Source of the DNA: Mercenaria mercenaria
Lineage: Eukaryota > Mollusca > Bivalvia > Venerida > Veneridae
Length of the DNA: 64,000 bases
NCBI RefSeq assembly: GCF_021730395.1
Contig: NC_069375.1
Span: forward strand, 17,941,001 to 18,005,000
Direction of reading: 5' to 3'
In this document: positions 42,109 to 57,921 of the stretch, in pieces
How the letters are laid out: each line of letters starts with the position of its first letter
How positions within the stretch are numbered: position 1 is the stretch's first letter
Translations under genes and position numbers: made by a program
The notes under the pieces: model-generated
What the model saw: only the letters and a program-made list of their open reading frames with translations
Databases searched by the model: none
What the model was told of the DNA's origin: nothing

Positions 42109-45100
42109 CTACAACGGTAGACATAATTGTTATTTTACGCATTGAAATCATTAAAAGATAGTTATTGGTTTAAATATTTGAATTAGATTTATAATTATAT
42201 TGAATTATCCAGAAAGGTGTGTGCCTTGTAACAGCTTCTTAGTACCTTATGTCAAATCTTCGTATAAAATGTACCCCACACATTGTGTATTTTGATAATA
42301 GCATGGTATCAAAATAAATAAACTAAGGATTAACGTATTTTCATGAAGAATACTATGTTATCTCGAAGTTAAGATTTCGAACAAATGTATTCTAGGCATG
42401 TTAAAAAAGATAAAACCTTGGCAGTGCTTTTGTTCAGGCCTACATACCAATTTGAATGTATTTATTTTCATTTAGAGGATGTCTGACGACAAACGGTCCA
42501 CCACTATCTCCTTCACACGAGTCAATTATCTTATCTTCACCATTGATCGTCTCTGAAAAAATGAAGTATTGCATTTTGAACTTAAATTGATACCATTAAG
42601 GATTAATTTGATTAATTTATTGTTCGCATTACAATATCAATGAATGAAGCGTATATTGTGTCGTGCAGACTGACGTAATGATATAATTCCGCGTCAAAAA
42701 TATAACCTTCGCTGAGCTGACATGAAGATTATAGAATTCGTATAATAAAATAAAACTTCGTTATGAAATTATAACATTAAAATCAATACGGGAGATGTTT
42801 TCTTCCAGTAAGGTGACTGTCTGTCAAATGATGTAGAAAATGACAATTTTCTTACGAAAACAATTTGTTCAGGAATATCAAATAAATGAAAATAAAAAAT
42901 CATGTGTGTCTGATTATTATGTATTAAGGAAGCAAATTGAAGATATTAAGGATTTGTTTGATTCTATACATGTTAGCGTTTGAAAGAAGTAAATCTTTTA
43001 TAATTATACGTAACTTCAAGCATGTTTAAGAAGTAAATTCGTTTGCACGACTTTACATGTGCACGAGTTGGACTCTTTTATATAAGTACATTAAAGCTTT
43101 CACATTAGAGTTCTCAACGCTATGCTAGGTCTTCCCGTTCTTCAATGTAATTTTTGATTCTTTAGAATCATTGGGACATTCTTTCTAAATAATAAAAGAC
43201 TTATTCAGCCTGTGCTAGGGCGCATGAGCGTACTGCACATGTCATTTCTCTTCATGTTCTAGCAATTTAGTATGCTTTTGGTTTGCTTGGTTGCCTTCTA
43301 TGCTTTCAAAGGATCCTCTTAAAGAATTTATTTACACATTAAGCCCTGTTCATAGGTTGTGTAGCGCCCGTAAACTGGATTCAGTATTGTTATATTAGCC
43401 TGTCCTTTAGGATCACAGATTCCATTTGAAACGTTCAAATAATAAAAATCCGCTTAAGCCTGTACTAGAGGGCGTAGGTGGCGATGCCCATGCTATTACC
43501 TATAGCTTAGTTGGATTATTTTCTTCCAACAGATGTTCGTATAGATTACAGAAAATATCATAACAACGGTGTTTAAGTTCCGTGTGGCGGCTTCCCCGTA
43601 CATTGTTGTTATATTTTCTGTTCTTTTAGAATAATATTTTTCTCTATAATATAATTAAGATTAAACCAGTGCGTGGGGATTTGGGGAAAGGTTTGGGATG
43701 GGACTGGGGTAGTGCGAAGTGGGGTGGTTGGCATCTAATGAACATATTCGATCAAACCTAAGATGGTATTAGTTAGTTTACTGCCCTTGGAGCTTAAAAT
43801 GGATCTTCTTATAGATAAAATTTCTAAATATAAATGCTCTTACAAAGGTTCCGCCTAGTTTGTGTTTTACAATTAGCATAATAAATAATAAAATCATTTG
43901 CTCGCTCAAATTCGTTCACTGTATTGGTGACGAAAAAACATCAATTTAGTTTATGTTCTGGACGACATTATATAAGTCACAATTCGTGTTATTCCAATAA
44001 TCTCCAAATTAACTGATTGTCTTTCTTTGGTGCCGCTAGGGAATTTCATAGTTTAATGTACGTATAACAACTGATTTTGATTCGAACGTGACAAAAAACT
44101 GTTTATATCTCTAGCAGTGTAGCAAGAGCAGGAGTAAACATTATACATGTATTACTATTAAACCAGTAACCACTATAAGAAACAGAACGAACAACTGACA
44201 AAGGCTGCGAACTTAGTAAACTCTACCTTTTCCTCCAGCACAAAACATCAGACTCCCATCAACATCTTGCTTTTGATCCTTCCTAAGGTTTGCTATACAC
44301 GCGTTGTGGGTTTTAATTTCCATTTGCATTTGTTTAAGCGTATCTGCCAAGTCTTCTTTTGTATTGCCTTTTCCCCAGCCTGTAACAACGCCGTAACGTT
44401 CTTCACTTTTAAAGAACGCCTTGTACTCCATATTAACAGTTTCATCTGAAATAGATAAACATGCCAAATCAGTTTGCATTTTAAGCAAAATATATCATAT
44501 ATTTCATATATATCATTTGAAAACACTCTCATACTACATGGTCTAGTACTGATATTCTACATATTGACCATTATTTGTTTGTTAGTACCTTTACAGTGTT
44601 CAAACGGAGGGGACATACGTTTTGCTCCCGTCTGTCCGTCTGTGAGTATTCATACAAAGTAGGAGCCTGTGATAACTTTGTACATTGGATAGGTGGCAAT
44701 ATGGAGGTTACGTTTTTTTTTTTCTTTTGTTGCTATCCTATGACTGCAGAAAGTACCAAAAAGGCAAAAGGTGGAAAAGTGGCATCCTGCGAAACTATAA
44801 AAGTACAAGACTTTTTTTTCATGAATATTGATATATAGATAGACGGGAACACTGAAAATGCACACCCTTTTACTATTTCTATCGCAACAAACGCGATTGC
44901 TAGTGCAACAAGAATGTAGACTCTGTTACAAGATAAATGTGCCTGTAGTTTGGTAAATTGGTACATGACAATGTAGAAAACATACACATTATTTTATTTT
45001 CCCTGTTTGTCCGTCCGTCTGTCCTCCTTTCAGTCATTAATGGTGGATTATGTCACAACTTTAAAAGTATCAGACAATGTTTTCCTGAAACACTGGACAT

Positions 45101-48100
45101 AGAAAATAATATGTCGAATATACAGTTCGTTATCTCAGTCTTAGTCAGTTTATCTGTCTTTGTTCATCCGTCAGTCAAAAACAGATCCTTTTCTTAACTT
45201 TAAATTTACTAGAACATTTTATCGAAATCCGATTTTTTATGGAGAATATGCATTTCTTTAGTTAAGTTTCAATGTGAATATGTAGTACATAGTCTGTCTA
45301 ACATATTGCATGTTGGATCTTTTACACGTTCAAAAATATACAACATCTTTAGATTGACAGCTTGTATCATATCATAAAGAAAATGTTTCTCCTGTAATAG
45401 TACTGCTAGTTGATACTTAGAAAGTGAAACATCTCTTCCTGTTACACGTCTGCGTGATGTATGTTTCAGTGCTCAACTTGAAGTCAGAACTTACTAAGTA
45501 GCCGCTTAAATTTCTGGTACATCTGTACGCCACTATAGGTTTGTATTCGAAATGTACAAATTTAACATTTGTATTCTTTGCAACGTTCAGAAAATCCCAA
45601 TACTGGCGATCAACCAATGGCGGTAGGAATATAAACATAACCAGACCAATACGAAGTTTTAATTATAATTAAAGTGTCCGGCAGATTTTCATTTCACAGA
45701 TATTTTCTTGTATTTCATATAAGATTACGCAATAAAATTGGCTATATTCAGTTTCTTGTTTTTGTTGTGACCTTCGACCTATTGACACAAAATATGGCAG
45801 TGTTCAGGCTTTCATCATATAGAAATTGACAGCTTCAGGTCAAAGCATTTTCAGTCATATTTTGTTTTTTAACCATTAAAATCGCCATTTCATTTTATAC
45901 TTAGTTTTACTCTCCCAATATCCGTAGTGGTTGTCAAAACAATCGGTCATATCTATAAAATATTAAAGTTGAATACCAAAATAATTACTTATCGGAAATG
46001 TTTACCTATAAGGAACACTATTAAGTGTTTAAGGTCACAGTAAACTAGAGGCTGAATATGCTCTTACGACACGATATAAACCGAATCATTTCATGAAAAG
46101 ATAATAGGTAAGGGTAGATTTCTCGGAAGCACAGAGCCCCAAAAGCACAGCCCCAGAGCCACCCATTTGCATAGTAGGCCCACAACAAAAAGAAGCTGTA
46201 ATGGAAAAATATTTCAGACGGGTTGCTTTAAACATCCAACAAGTACATATTAATTTATGCTAAATAGATGGAGCGGAAGGAAATGGTAAGGAGCAAAATG
46301 GCGTGTGTGTGTGTGGGGGGGTGGGGGGGGGGGGGGGGGGAGGAAGGAACCCGAAGGGAAAAGTTGAACAAGGACGAATATACAAGGAAATGCCATGTTC
46401 TTAAAAAACAGTCATACTACAACGTAAACCACAATAGCACAATAGCGCAGACACTCAAGTACCAAAGATAAACACACAACTACGATCAACTGAATAACAT
46501 AGAAAAAAAACGAACAAGCAACACATAAGAGAACATTAGGGCACCGTTTCATATAAAGTGAAATTGATTTCCAATAACAGCTGTATACAGGAGAATTCTT
46601 AAGGAATACACATATGATCTAATATCTATGTGTGTATCTATTTAATGAATGGTTACTGATGTGATAATCAAATGCAACATTACTTTTAATTTCCTCGTTC
46701 CATAAGCAGACAGGCAGCACTTCTGGAGTGAAAGTTATCTGTTCTTCGAGTTTGACTAGAGCAATATCATACAGGTTCTTTGGGTGCACATCTTCTTGGT
46801 ATTGTTCATGTATGTAAATGTTCTTTTGTTGTATATTATAATCGTCGTAATCAGTATTCTGGTTTAGTTCTAGCTTTCCTGAAGAAAAGACCATTACGTA
46901 TTCTTAAGTCTTAGCGATTCTACAGTTTTCACAAATACTACTAAATACTTTTTTGAAAAAGTTCTAAAAAATGAAAGCCTTCCCAAAACAATATTTTTGA
47001 CAGCAACAGGTACAATCAGTCCAAGGACTTTAGATGACGGTGAAACTGCGTTATTAACTTGATTTTAGCAAGCTACCTGCGAATCAGTATTTTAATACGC
47101 TCTTAACACTATACTACCTAGCCAACTTAGTGCAATAAACGTGTAACTTCAAAAGCACAAATCAACATTCAACCATTAGTAGTTTAGAAGTCTCATCTGC
47201 TAAATGATTTGATTATGATTATAAAAACATGTAAAAACAGAAAAGACTATTTTATTACATTACATATAAGACCTAATATACCGAGCAATATTTTGAAAAC
47301 AACAACAACAAAAACAAAAACAAAACAAATAACATCAGGATCATGTTCGAAGAACGATTACAAAATTAATGTTTAAAATGAATTTGTTTCTACAATAGTG
47401 ACACATTACAAAAACTTTATTCATATTTTAACAAAACTAAAACAAATATCACTATGGTATTGAGGCCAGTCAAAATATGTTTGTTTTAGATGGCAGCAAG
47501 AAAACGAAAATTAAATTTGACGCCTCTGTCAATATGGTTTAAATCTGTATTCTTTATTATCTTGAAAAACATCAACGGTATGAATTCTATTTTCAATTTT
47601 CAAATAATTACACGACCAATTTGACCTAACCCGTTATTTTGTACTGTCAATGCATTCTTTACAGTGTAACGTTATGGGACTTTATTGTGTTTAAGTAAAC
47701 TGCATAAGGAATAATACGGTGCCCCTAAAGTGACATGTTACACACATTTTTTCCAATAAGGTAATGTGAGACTTTTTTTTATTTCGTTTAAACGAAATAA
47801 CTTATTTCGTTTAAACGAAATCATTTCGTTTAAACGAAATAAAAAAAAGTCTCACATTACCTAATTGGAAAAAATGTGTGTAACATGTCACTTTAGGGGC
47901 ACCGTAGAATAAACTTGCAGACAATCTCTGAGAGGCATTTTTATTCCCTACATCGTACTTAAACTGTTTCACGGAGCCAGGGATGGACTTTAAATCTCGA
48001 TAATTTGAAAGTTACAGACTTCCCAATATGTCGCCACATTGGCACAGTAAAGTGTTAACTCCAACTTTTCAGGACAAGCAAAACAATTGATGTTTTAACG

Positions 48101-51100
48101 AAAATTTATAAGTCATTCAATTAATATTTCTGTGTACATTGAAGAGTGTTTAATAATTATGTTGATTGACATTTATTAAAGACTGTATGAAGAAAAAGGT
48201 TATATTCAAAATATGTACATAGCAGAATCTGTCACCGAATTTTTTCTTGCAGAAATAAGTTAAGATCCCTTATCTACATTTTGCACATTATTAACTTTAT
48301 TTGTCCAATAATAGACTATTGTCTTTATATAAAAATTATTTTATATTTGCTCATAGCAAATATAAACATTCCTGTATAACTATTTTTACCTTGACTTTTT
48401 GAAAAATAGTCCGAGCTATTCTACTCACCCTGGCTTCGGCGTCACACTTTGGTTAAAGTTTAGCATGCAAATACGTATAGCTATCATTTAAAGGCATATA
48501 GCTTAGAAACGTATTTTTCTTTTTCTTTGTCAATTACCAACCTCTCTGGGTCGAGTCCCGTAACTATAACATGTTTTTCGGCCATATTATGCCCCCTTTT
48601 GGACTTCGAAGATCTTTGTTAAAGTTTTGCATGCAAAAAGTTCTCCAAAACTAGTGCAGACATTGATTTGAAATTTCACATGTGTCTTCAGGGTTATAAA
48701 ACTAGGTGAGAGGGGTCTCATAACTCTGACATTTATTTTGATCAAAATTATATCCCCAATTAGTTATTGTCTTAAAATGTGAAATGCTAAAACTGTGAAA
48801 ACTATTAATAATATATTAACTGTCTGATATTCCCTAAAATGTTAAATTATTTAACTAAATAAGTGCACTTAACCAATTATTGAAGCAATAGATATAAAAC
48901 GATATCTATTTTTTTTTGGAGCAAAAACCCAGTAAGCGTTTTTTGCACTAAACAAATATTTATGTAAAGATAAACCATTTTTCAATTTTATCAAAGCCAT
49001 AATTGGACGTAATATCCAATACTTTTTCAGTTGATATATATGTCTATTTGTAAGCCAAAAATGTATAAAAAATGTAAAATTTGGTTTAGACCGTTACTGT
49101 GCTAAGGTGACGATGTGGAACTGTGTCCGTAGCGTAATACTTGACACATGAAATCAATTCATATCAATCCACACTGCTTCGGATAAATAAAACACTGAAA
49201 TTTCAAATAGAATCATGAAGGTAGACGAATTGTTAATTTACGATTTCGTTTTGATATTAACAATTCAATCAAACACCAGTAACTGTCAACTTCCCCACCC
49301 CCATGAATCAGAGGTGGAGGATCACTGGCACCAGATCAGAAAGAAAATGCCTCCGTACGTGTTTTACCCTATCCCTATGTATTCTATAAGAACTATGGTC
49401 ATGACCGGGAAAGTGCACTAACCCGTTTCAATCGTACATTTCTCAACTTAAACGCGCAGTTCGGTGAATGGGTACCTAGTATATTGAACAAGCGATAATT
49501 TATCTTCCATCGTGCACCAGTCACATTGTCTCAATATTCCATATTGCTGAGATTTTTAACATATTTTATGCTTTCGTTAACGTTACATAAAAAACATGCT
49601 TGACCTTCCCTAATGAACATCCGGTCTAGAGGTCACGGCAATGTGCACATGTTTGGCGGAATGTAAACAAACAAAAAACAGCATTTAAAAAAATCACAAT
49701 TTTACACTAGAACTCGAAATGATGAATGAAATTTATCTTGTATATGATCTTTAATTTGAAATCGTACATTGGTCTGCATTTGTTCTGTTCATTTTATTCA
49801 TTTTGCACATTTATGCTGCATTTTCACATTTTAGCGAACACGTGTAGTAAAATGACGATTGACATACATTTTCACAACAGCCAATCAGAATGGTTTTGTA
49901 ATCTAGAACGGAACTTCACCAGGAAAGTTCAAGCAATTTTTTTGTGTAACGTTGAAATAACTATAAACTACGCGTTGGTTTTCTAAGATAAAATGTATTG
50001 AAAAGAAGTGACCGGTACACAACGGAGGATAAATTACCACTTGTTTGATATCCATAGTACACATTTACCGAACTGCGTGTTTTAGGTATGAAATGCGCGA
50101 TTGAAACGGGTAAGTATATTTTCCCGTTCATGACCATGGTTCTTATAGAATACCTAGGGGTAGGGTATAACACGTACGGAGGCATTTTCTTTCTGATCTG
50201 GTGCCAGTGTGGAGGATTAATGTTTTTAGACACAATGTCGTTTATCAAATAGCCACAGAGAACATACGCCCCGTCCGAGGATCGAACTCACGACCCCGTG
50301 ATCCGTAGACCAACACTCTACCTACTGAGCTAAGCGGGCGGGCTTATAGAATATATAGACACACATTATTTATTGTACATTTAACACTTAGCTCTTCTTA
50401 CCAAGGGCGTAAAATGAATAATTCGTTTCATTAAACAAGACCAAAACCAAATATTTTGTCTGGCCTTCATGCCTTATCAAAATTATGCGTATTATTTATT
50501 ACAAAAACCTGATAAAATTATGTTATATTAGATCATTTATAAAAATCATCATTTATTTTACATAAACTACTATAATTTATTTCGAAATATTAGAGGGGTA
50601 TTTGATAAGACACGCTGCTGTTATCTGGTAAAGGTTTTAAGCTTTCTACGCTGATTGAACTTGATAACCCATTTATTATTCTCATTGTTTTTTAGCAAAA
50701 TTTACTCACTCAAATGAACTTTGGAAACTTTCTTTCCTGAGAAACAATGTGCAGCTGTTAAAATCCAGTTGTCTTTAATCAAGGATCCTCCACATACATG
50801 GCTATTCTGAAATTACATTCGTTTAAGAAAATAAAAGTAAAAATCATGTTGCTATTGATCCATCTAGAACTATTTGTAGTATATTTCTATTATATAAATG
50901 TTCTGTTATTTTCCTCACATTATCTTCACACAGATTTCTGACATGTCAAGTCGTTAAACGATTTTCCCAATAATCACCGATAAGTGCGTTGTATTAAGAT
51001 CTTATATTTAAAGGTCCAATACTAAGGAAAGTGAACATTTTAATTTCTTTTAAAAAGCACAGAAACTATTTCATTTTATTGGAAAATGAAAGTTGGCATG

Positions 51101-54100
51101 TAGAAATTCGAAATAAATCGCAGTATATGTACAATTATTTTTCTATGAAGTATGAAGAAAGTTAAAAAGACCTGGGGGATCATTCTGTCGATTCATTGAA
51201 ATTTCAACATAATACACATACATTTCTTTGAGTTCCAAAGACCTTCTGTAAATTTTGACCTGCCAATCTTCATTATTTAGTGTCTTGCAGAAGTCTATGC
51301 ACTGGCTATGAAAAAAATTGCCAACTCACTTTCCCTTAGTAATGGACCTTTAACTAAAGCTTGTTTACTCTTGACAGTTAACAGAATGATTGTATTTTCT
51401 ACACCCGTATTCATCAACGTTACATATCTGAAATTAAGACCAAGACTATGCTAAGTATTCAATTTACCATCACTTGTTTGCTGAGCCACCTGAAACTGTA
51501 GTCTCAAAATTGCAATATGATTTATGCATTCGATCTCAGACAAACTAAAAAGGTCTATCCTTTGATCAAACACACCATCAAAATAGCCTCGGTAAAATCC
51601 AACTACAGAGTATACAGGGATACCTGTCATTATATTATATACATAGACTGTGTTCCATGATATCAACACGATGCCGTCATGTTAGGTTAAGAAAGATGGA
51701 TGCACAAAATATTAGATCGCAGTCTTATATAACAGATGGTGAGTATATGGTTAATCATCTAAATTAACGTGCGCAATTAAAACATGACTCGTTCATGGTA
51801 CGACGCTGTAATTGATTACAGATATGTAGAGTAGAGTTTGTTATGTTCTACGAACTATATTTTCATAACAGTGTGTTTTCATGCTCAGTAAATAAAGCAA
51901 CAAATGAACGTCCGCAAGTAATTGCCATTTTTTCGTCGAAGTGTTTGAATTTAAGCCTACTATCTGCTGTTGGAATTAACCTGATACAGATTCTAATATT
52001 TAATACGTTATATCATATTGTGTTGAGCAAGGCCTGTGATCACATTATACAACAGTATATCTAAGTTTAGCAACAAAGAAAGTAAAACTTCTGTGTAATA
52101 ATACTGCTCGTATTTATACTTTCAGTCCATATTCGTTACGTATTTCTGATAATAAACATTTGTTTACCTCCGTTCTTAGCTCTGCCATCCAAGGCCAAGC
52201 GTATCTCTTTGCATCTTCTTCATACCTTGCTTCATTGTCAGATATTAGTGTTAATTGTGGTTTGGTCATTCCACAAGATATGTCCAAATTCTCTTGAAAA
52301 GTGAACAAGTCATTAATTAATTGCAAGATTGGCATATTCATGTTTAAAGCTTTACATAGCTAGTATCAAAATCATTTCGATACTAGTAACTCGGATTGTT
52401 GATATTTGCTGAATGGATTTTGTTTACGACGTACGTCTTCGGTTAATGAACAGATGTGGAGATCTTTATTTAATTCAATTTCTATTGCATAATATGAACA
52501 GACAGACGGTATTGCTATTGTACGACATAAAGCTAAAACATTTTCAAAGACAGGAATTGCATGTCTTAGAGTTCTAATGAAGCGGTGCGAAAGAAAACGG
52601 GTATTGAAACCATAAACCATCGCAAACATTAAAAACAATACTTTTTCAATGGCAATGTAAAGAACAAATATAGAAAAACATGTTTTTTGTCGCAAAAGGC
52701 TTTTTGTGTCTTATACTTCTGTCTTCACTTGATAGAGATCATTTCTTAAAATGTATGATGAAACATTCCTTCTGAATGTTATTAATTACACGTTTTGTTG
52801 TTGGTGTTTTTACTGTTTTTCAATCTGTTCGAGAGAAACGTTTCTTTCTTTGTTGTTGTAAGGAAGCAGATCAATTGGCTTACGAATGTCGGTAGTGTAT
52901 CTCCTATTTGCACATTTAAAGTCAGAACAAGATCACTTTGTTTTGGAAGATATAAGTTAATGTTATATATCCGTCTGAAGGTATCAATGCGTGTTAGAAC
53001 GATCTTCTTTCATTTTTTAAAATATCTTCAATTATCTAAAATAAAATGCTTAAAATGTAGGGTTTTTGCCTGTACAATACTTATAACTTTTCTGAAATAT
53101 TCACAACATTTTAACATAATTATTATGTTCCCAAGGATCTCATTACATATATTTATCAGGCCCAGACAAACTTTTAAAGATGAATCTTGCATTAAATAAA
53201 ACAAAATTGATCAGAGAATTTCAGTTATATAAGAATTTAAGATTGAGCTCACACCGAAAATACAATAATGAATAAAATACAAATATATCGTTTTCGAAGA
53301 TGTCATAAGATATTTCAAATATATAAGTGCATTAAAATATGGTTAACGAACGATTTGCCTACCTGTATTTATCATCTGGTTCGTTACCTCCGCCAAGTCT
53401 GAGTCGTCACCATTAATCTGAAAGAAGTGCCGCTCGTTCTCAATATGGGACGCAAGTTTTTCCATCACTCTAAATCCATGCTTGTTTGCATCTTGTGTAC
53501 CAACAGCAATAGAATAGATTTCAACCTCTAACTTCTCTTTCAAATGATTTGCTGCTCTAGAAGGATCACCCATAGACGTGAACTGGCCTGCAGTGTAGAA
53601 AAAGTATAAGAATTAATCAAATTCTCAGACTACGCCATTAATAATTATGGATACATGTATACATTGTATGAAATATATGTACATTTAGGAGAAATGTACC
53701 TAGTCTCTACGATGAGGAAAAGTAATGTCTACATGATGTAAATATCCTATCGGAAAAATGTTGTGTTCCTTTTATGATAACTTGGGTACTTGATAACATA
53801 AATACTTGCCTGAAATTCATAAAGCGGTACGGAAATTATTTATTGAATGCTACTTGAATTGCTTTATTTTGTAAAGCATGACTGTGAATATAGAAATGTA
53901 TAGAAATGATACTAATATTTTGTTTAATTTATTAAATATAATCTAGAAAGTAGATCCCTCGGAAGCACCGAGAACAATACAATCAGTGAAAATTGCAGAT
54001 TCGGTTTGATTGAGTCTGTTCATGAGCAGTAATGGAAAATGCAACACTGCCCACGCCCCCCTAGCACCGGCTTAAGCAGTATTCAATTTTCAAATCTAAA

Positions 54101-57100
54101 TGAGTTGATATCAATGATCCCGAAGGACCAGAAAAATCTATTTCAAACCAAATTTCTATATGGCCTTAAACTGCTACCTCAGTCTTGAAACCTAACAATG
54201 TTCCATTCACAATCTCCATTGCAAACCAAGGTTCAGCACTACATATTTAAATCATCAGCTATTTCTGCAACCCGGACCAATAGAATTATATAAATATCAA
54301 AAGGATCCAGCAAGCATGAGCCGAAGCCGCAAATATGAGGGAGCATCGCTTCAATAATCTTCATCAAAGTCCCAATAATAACAAGTGAATGAAGTATTGC
54401 CATGCAATACAAAGTCCCCTACTGGAGGGCACCTAATTTCCTCTACTGTAGACTTTAGATGTGTAGTTTAGGGTACAGGTAATTTAAATATATAACTGTT
54501 TCATATGCAACGTTCATGGAAGTATACAAACCCTTAAACCAGTCACATTATCCATTACTAGTATGTTTTGCATCGCTTTTTCTATATTTCATTATTTATT
54601 TCATAGAACCTTTGCAAGAATTTCTGTAAGCTGATTTAAAATTCTCGTTCGATAAAGCAGACAAAATATGACATGTTTTAATCTTTCTGATTCGATTTGG
54701 CCAGTATGTAGCAGACGACCAATTATTTGCAATATCTGAATAAGACCTCTACGAGCTGCAGTCACGCTTCATATAGCATAAAATTGTCACCACCTTGATA
54801 CACTTACAAGTAAAACAATACAAGATGTTCAAGTATGTTTCTCTTGTAAACAGCAGATTTTGCAATTTTATTATACTTCGATTTTTTATGTGACATATTC
54901 TAGAGGGGGCGATAAAAATGTTCTTTTCTGTAAATCTGGTATGCCAATTCATAAAAGTAACAACAATCAAAATTATATCAGACAAATGAATAACACTTTT
55001 ATAAGTTATATTTGATATTTTGAATATAGATATTCTTTAGATTTCGTTAATGCTTTGATTAGAAGGAATTCGCACATTACAAATTAAAATTGCTTTTATA
55101 AGGCAACAATCAAGACTGAATTCTAAAATGGGATTCACTGTATAGCAAAATGTATGACATACCGTCACTGATTATAATAAGCACTTGCTGAGCTTGTCTT
55201 ACATTTGGCTCCCCTCTTTGAAACATTGCTGTCTTAGTTTCAATATCAATGGTGATGTTATCAAGAGCGGTAGTTATTGCAGTCCCAAGTTCTGAAAAAA
55301 GAACCCCAGAAAACCCACTTCATAAATCAATAAGCAGGATCATAATTCCAGGAAGGATGAAACAAATGTTTTCAAATTTTAAACGTCTGCTAATTCTTTC
55401 TAACATATTTGTGCTGTGTAAAGTTCTAGATGATTTAAACAGATATCTCTTCTAAAAAGCTACGCTAAGAACAGTGTGAACTATAAATGTTGTTAAGTTC
55501 AGATAATTATTTGTTTTGATAACTACTTTGAAAGATTAAGACATGCATTACTTGTTTTCTTTCGTATTTCTGTAATATCTGAGGAAGATGCAGCAATTTC
55601 TTGCTGTGCTTCTTCGAACGACTTAAAAAGACGGTCATCGTCCCCGCCAATGTTGTGCTGGTTGAATACTGTAAATGTATTCTCGGCGAAGTAAGCAAGG
55701 GCAAGGCGAGTACCAGACTCTGCATTATTTATGCCAAGCTGAAACAATTAATTTATTCAAGGTGGTCTGTTCGGTACATAAATATTCCCGTGAAAAAACA
55801 TCATCTAAAGCAAAAACAACCTTTACAATGGAGGCTTAAAGTCATGCAGCCGTAGGTATACATTTAGTGGAATATGTCCACTGAGCTACAAGTACTTTTG
55901 AAGAGAACAGATAGAAACATAATAATGAAATAATAACTGTAAGAAGCGACTAAAATCATCTGACAATCATAACAATAAAAATGCTTTCCTACCTGTAGAC
56001 AAGTGTTACATTTCGAAGGGAATTTAACAGAACCATATGTTTTTTATCATGGTAGATGAAAAAAAAACTCTTTGTACCGTTTTGTGTCTGAAATTTAGTG
56101 TTCTTTAACTCTGAAATTTCTACAGGGAAGTTGTTCGCAAAATTAAACCAAAATGCCAAAATAACGAAGAAAAATCTGTTCAGACTTACAAAATTTGAAC
56201 CAAGTTATTTTCCACGATGTAAGTACTGTGTTTAAGGTATGCAAATTATGATTATTTGAGAATATATTCTTTACCAATTTAGTGTGATCAGCTTGGTATA
56301 GATTTATTGACATAAAGGCGTTTTCATATCGAAAATGGCTAACCAGTTTTCGTGAGTGATTTTCTTCAGTTTCATTCAAGTGAAATTTAATATTGACAAT
56401 TCTATATGATACGCTGTGCTTTAAATAAGTATGTGGTTTCGAGTACTGCAAGGGAGACAACTACAAAACATTATCCTAATTTGGCCTGAATGAGTTATTT
56501 TTGTAATACTTTAATTTCATTGATGGTAATAATGAAGAACTTTTGATATGACAAGATCGTTTTGTTTAGATATGTCTTCTGTCTATGGTGTACTTTCAGT
56601 GCCATGTATGATTTATTTTGCTATATTGTTTTAAAACGCTAGAGAATATATCATTTTGTTTCCCTCATACGTATGTTAAGAAGGTACGGCATATATTAGA
56701 CCAGAGTCGTCCTTGGAATACAGAATCAGAAACATTTCGCTAGTCTTGCTTACGTATTTAGGTTAACTTACTGCTAACAAACCAGATTCAATGCTAGAGC
56801 AATACACTCTTCGTTGTAATCAACATCAACAAACTCATTAAAACAGCTTCATTACAATAAGAGACTTCAGATTTATGAAAATATACACTCATTAACACAA
56901 AACGTTTAGTATTCAAATATTTGAAATGCATACCTCTGGAAGTAAAGCAGACAAGAATTGTTTCGTTGCGTTGAATTTGTCATCTGTTATGCTGTTCGAT
57001 ATGTCAACCAGGAAGTACACATCAACACCGCTGCTTGCTCCAACGTTTATAGTCTTTGACAGGATAACATCTGTCTTATTTGTGTCGTGTGTCTTGTTCC

Positions 57101-57874
57101 CATGAGGAATTTGTTTTAATGCCGATAGCAATTCAATACCAACATTGGGATCAAACAGTGATGTACCTGTAGCATAAATAATATCAAGTCAATTATTCCC
57201 GAGTTAAATGTATGCGGTTTTTTTTTTTTTTCATTTTTTTTTCAAAACAGTACATTATTTGTTCTTTAAATAATTTTGGAAATCAGTAAAAACGTACATC
57301 TTATTTACGCTCGTTACGTTCATGATGTGTATACAATATTAACTCAAAACATTATCCCATAGGGGTATTTCAGTCGGAATACGCTGTGTCACACGTGAGA
57401 AACATTACTTTAGCAAAAATACTACATGAATTATATTTGTACAAAATAAGCTTCTCATAAAACAGGATATAAATATAAACCTAGTCTAAAGTGTTTTCAT
57501 AAATGAAATTACAGCTGAAGCCGACCTATACAATCAATTGGCGATCCACTCCACTGCTTATTTTTCATACAGGTCCGGTTCTTTGATCCTCCAAAGTACT
57601 GTCCAGACTTGCAAGTGAACTCTAGAACCGCGCCTTGTTCATACGTGTCCCCAATCGACGTTATATCAGCATCGAGAGGAACGCAAGGGGGCGTACAATA
57701 TGAATCTGAATATGTACATAATACCTGCGCATTGAACTTAAGGCAGAGAAATCGGACAGTAGTTGTTCTAAACTCTAAACAACTTGGTATGTAAATGAAT
57801 AATTCTAAGGAAAACATGTATATTATAGAATAATCTGAAAATATACATTTTGCAGTAACTAAGCCTTCACCTCA

Positions 57875-57921
<47 letters not shown>

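Noticed and set aside
50270-50345. tRNA gene on the - strand
   Set aside because: A and B boxes are present, but it is the head of a SINE whose body continues beside it and has two sister copies in the window.
51451-51669. Extra protease exon between the first protease exon and the His exon
   Set aside because: Neighbouring exons join in phase ([10 protein letters not shown] to SHVCGGSL) exactly as in trypsin folds; the frame has no matching sequence.
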